A stretch of DNA of 64,000 nucleotides, from positions 62,888,910-62,952,909 of the forward strand of contig CM047431.1 in assembly GCA_026168455.1 (NCBI GenBank), given 5' to 3'. Each line of letters starts with the position of its first letter. Positions within the stretch are counted from its first letter, which is position 1. The notes beneath the pieces are model-generated. The model saw only the letters and a list, made by a program, of their open reading frames with translations, was not told the origin of the DNA and did not search any database. The position numbers and the translations under genes were made by a program. The DNA is from Theocolax elegans. Taxonomy: Eukaryota; Arthropoda; Insecta; Hymenoptera; Cerocephalidae. Shown here in pieces: positions 63,355 through 64,000 of the stretch.

Positions 63355-63662
63355 CCAAAGTCAACTTTAATCCTTCCTACCTTATTGATCGAGCTAAATA
63401 CAGAATTGAGTTATAATTAATAAAATATGATAATATTAAAAAAAAAAGGAGAAAGAAAGCATTTGTTTATAAAGGATTGACTCCGAGCAATTTTTGAGAT
63501 ACAGTCAGATTTATGAGGATCCTTTAGCAAAGAATGTTTATGTTACGTCCGCTTTATACTATTAGTAACAAATTTCTCGAATACACAATTATTTTTAAGC
63601 CTTAAATTATATTCAGAGATTGTTTATAAATAACTATGAGGTGAATAAAAGTTGACTTTGCC
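63355..63662. mobile_element. Possible TIR element D, 308 bp
   Basis: The left end CCAAAGTCAACTTTA and the reverse complement of the right end GGCAAAGTCAACTTTT give a 13-bp exact core with weaker pairing for some 25 bp further in. No ORF. Confidence 0.5.
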
Positions 63663-63747
63663 ATCACGTTAATAAAATTAGTAAATGTGTTTTAATATTA
63701 AATCGTGACCTACAATTACACACAGAGAAAAATGTTCTAATAAAACT

Positions 63748-63996
63748 AAGGGGATGTCGGACTCAAAAAATGGTCATTTTTTAATTTTTTTTGTATAAAC
63801 AAATAAATTTTTTAAAAAAACACCGAACGTCAAACCCTTAGACACGTTTTTAAATCCATAATTTGATCACGATGATTGGGTTGAAAATGTATGCATAAAT
63901 TTTTTTTGAATAATAATTACCGAGCAAAAATTGTTTAATCAATTATTATTTAAAAAATGATCTTTTCTTTAAAAAAACAAAACGTGAAGCCCTTCT
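63748..63996. mobile_element. MITE-like element, family A copy 2
   Basis: The left end AAGGGGATGTCGGACT matches the left end of the 10414 element. The right end in reverse complement reads AAGAAGGGCTTCAC, like the AAGAAG end of copy 1. Inner arms pair through TCATTTTTTAA blocks. It stops four bases before the window edge, so the right boundary is uncertain. Confidence 0.5.
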
Positions 63997-64000
63997 TTAT

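Larger units (their letters stand above)
61856..64000. other. Cluster of fold-back elements upstream of trehalase exon
   Basis: 2.1 kb of AT-rich DNA with no coding exon recognised, although the missing signal-peptide exon of trehalase should lie here or beyond the window. At least four inverted-repeat elements fill most of it; they are listed separately. Confidence 0.6.

Noticed and set aside
1..64000. CRISPR arrays, operons, ribosome binding sites, prophage
   Set aside because: The window is intron-bearing animal DNA; no spaced direct-repeat array and no bacterial gene organisation.
1..64000. tRNA genes
   Set aside because: No cloverleaf with both box A and box B was recognised by eye; the only box A-like match is within the SINE. 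A tRNAscan-SE run would settle this.

Overview
The window is animal nuclear DNA, almost certainly from an insect and most likely a hymenopteran (ant, bee or wasp). Every gene is split by GT-AG introns. Non-coding DNA is AT-rich but full of CpG and of long GA/CT, TA and CA microsatellites, and the proteins read best against insect and human families. The order is an inference; no species is claimed.

Six protein genes can be read through, and the reading frame closes across every splice junction I assembled. Left block (0-10.2 kb, AT-rich, compact): MPG alkyladenine DNA glycosylase (+, 310-1416, 4 exons, 300 aa); tail-to-tail with it VPS18/deep orange (-, 6520-1743, 19 exons, 1013 aa); head-to-head with VPS18, POLR3E/RPC5 (+, 7450-10193, 8 exons, 503 aa). 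Next is RNF11 (+, 13596-15036, 2 coding exons, 173 aa). The centre is an LRIG (lambik-like) receptor gene (+, 19420-40321, 12 exons, 950 aa) with a 15.6 kb first intron. The right side is a membrane-anchored trehalase gene (-, 61855-48428; five coding exons seen, with the signal-peptide exon not identified). LRIG and trehalase converge on an 8.1 kb spacer. The genes are independent housekeeping or signalling genes (base-excision repair, endolysosomal tethering, Pol III transcription, ubiquitin ligation, growth-factor receptor control, trehalose hydrolysis), not a pathway cluster.

The most distinctive non-genic object is a 400-bp retroposon in LRIG intron 1 (25466-25865) flanked by a perfect 20-bp target-site duplication. 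Its head carries about 60 bp of 5S rRNA sequence, including the Pol III internal promoter, preceded by a tRNA-like box A consensus. This is a 5S-derived SINE. Around the genes are several fold-back (MITE-like) elements: 10414-10710, 22023-22260, 30712-31075, 33949-34268, 60362-60988, and a cluster at 61.96-64.0 kb upstream of the trehalase exons. Two of them (10.4 kb and 63.7 kb) share the same terminus.

Oddities in the proteins: MPG lacks the base-contacting His of the active site (Ala134). RNF11 lacks a canonical PPxY motif. POLR3E ends about 200 residues earlier than human RPC5. In trehalase a 6-nt shift or retention at one donor would introduce a stop and remove the cytoplasmic tail. All homology statements are from memory of the families; no search was run.
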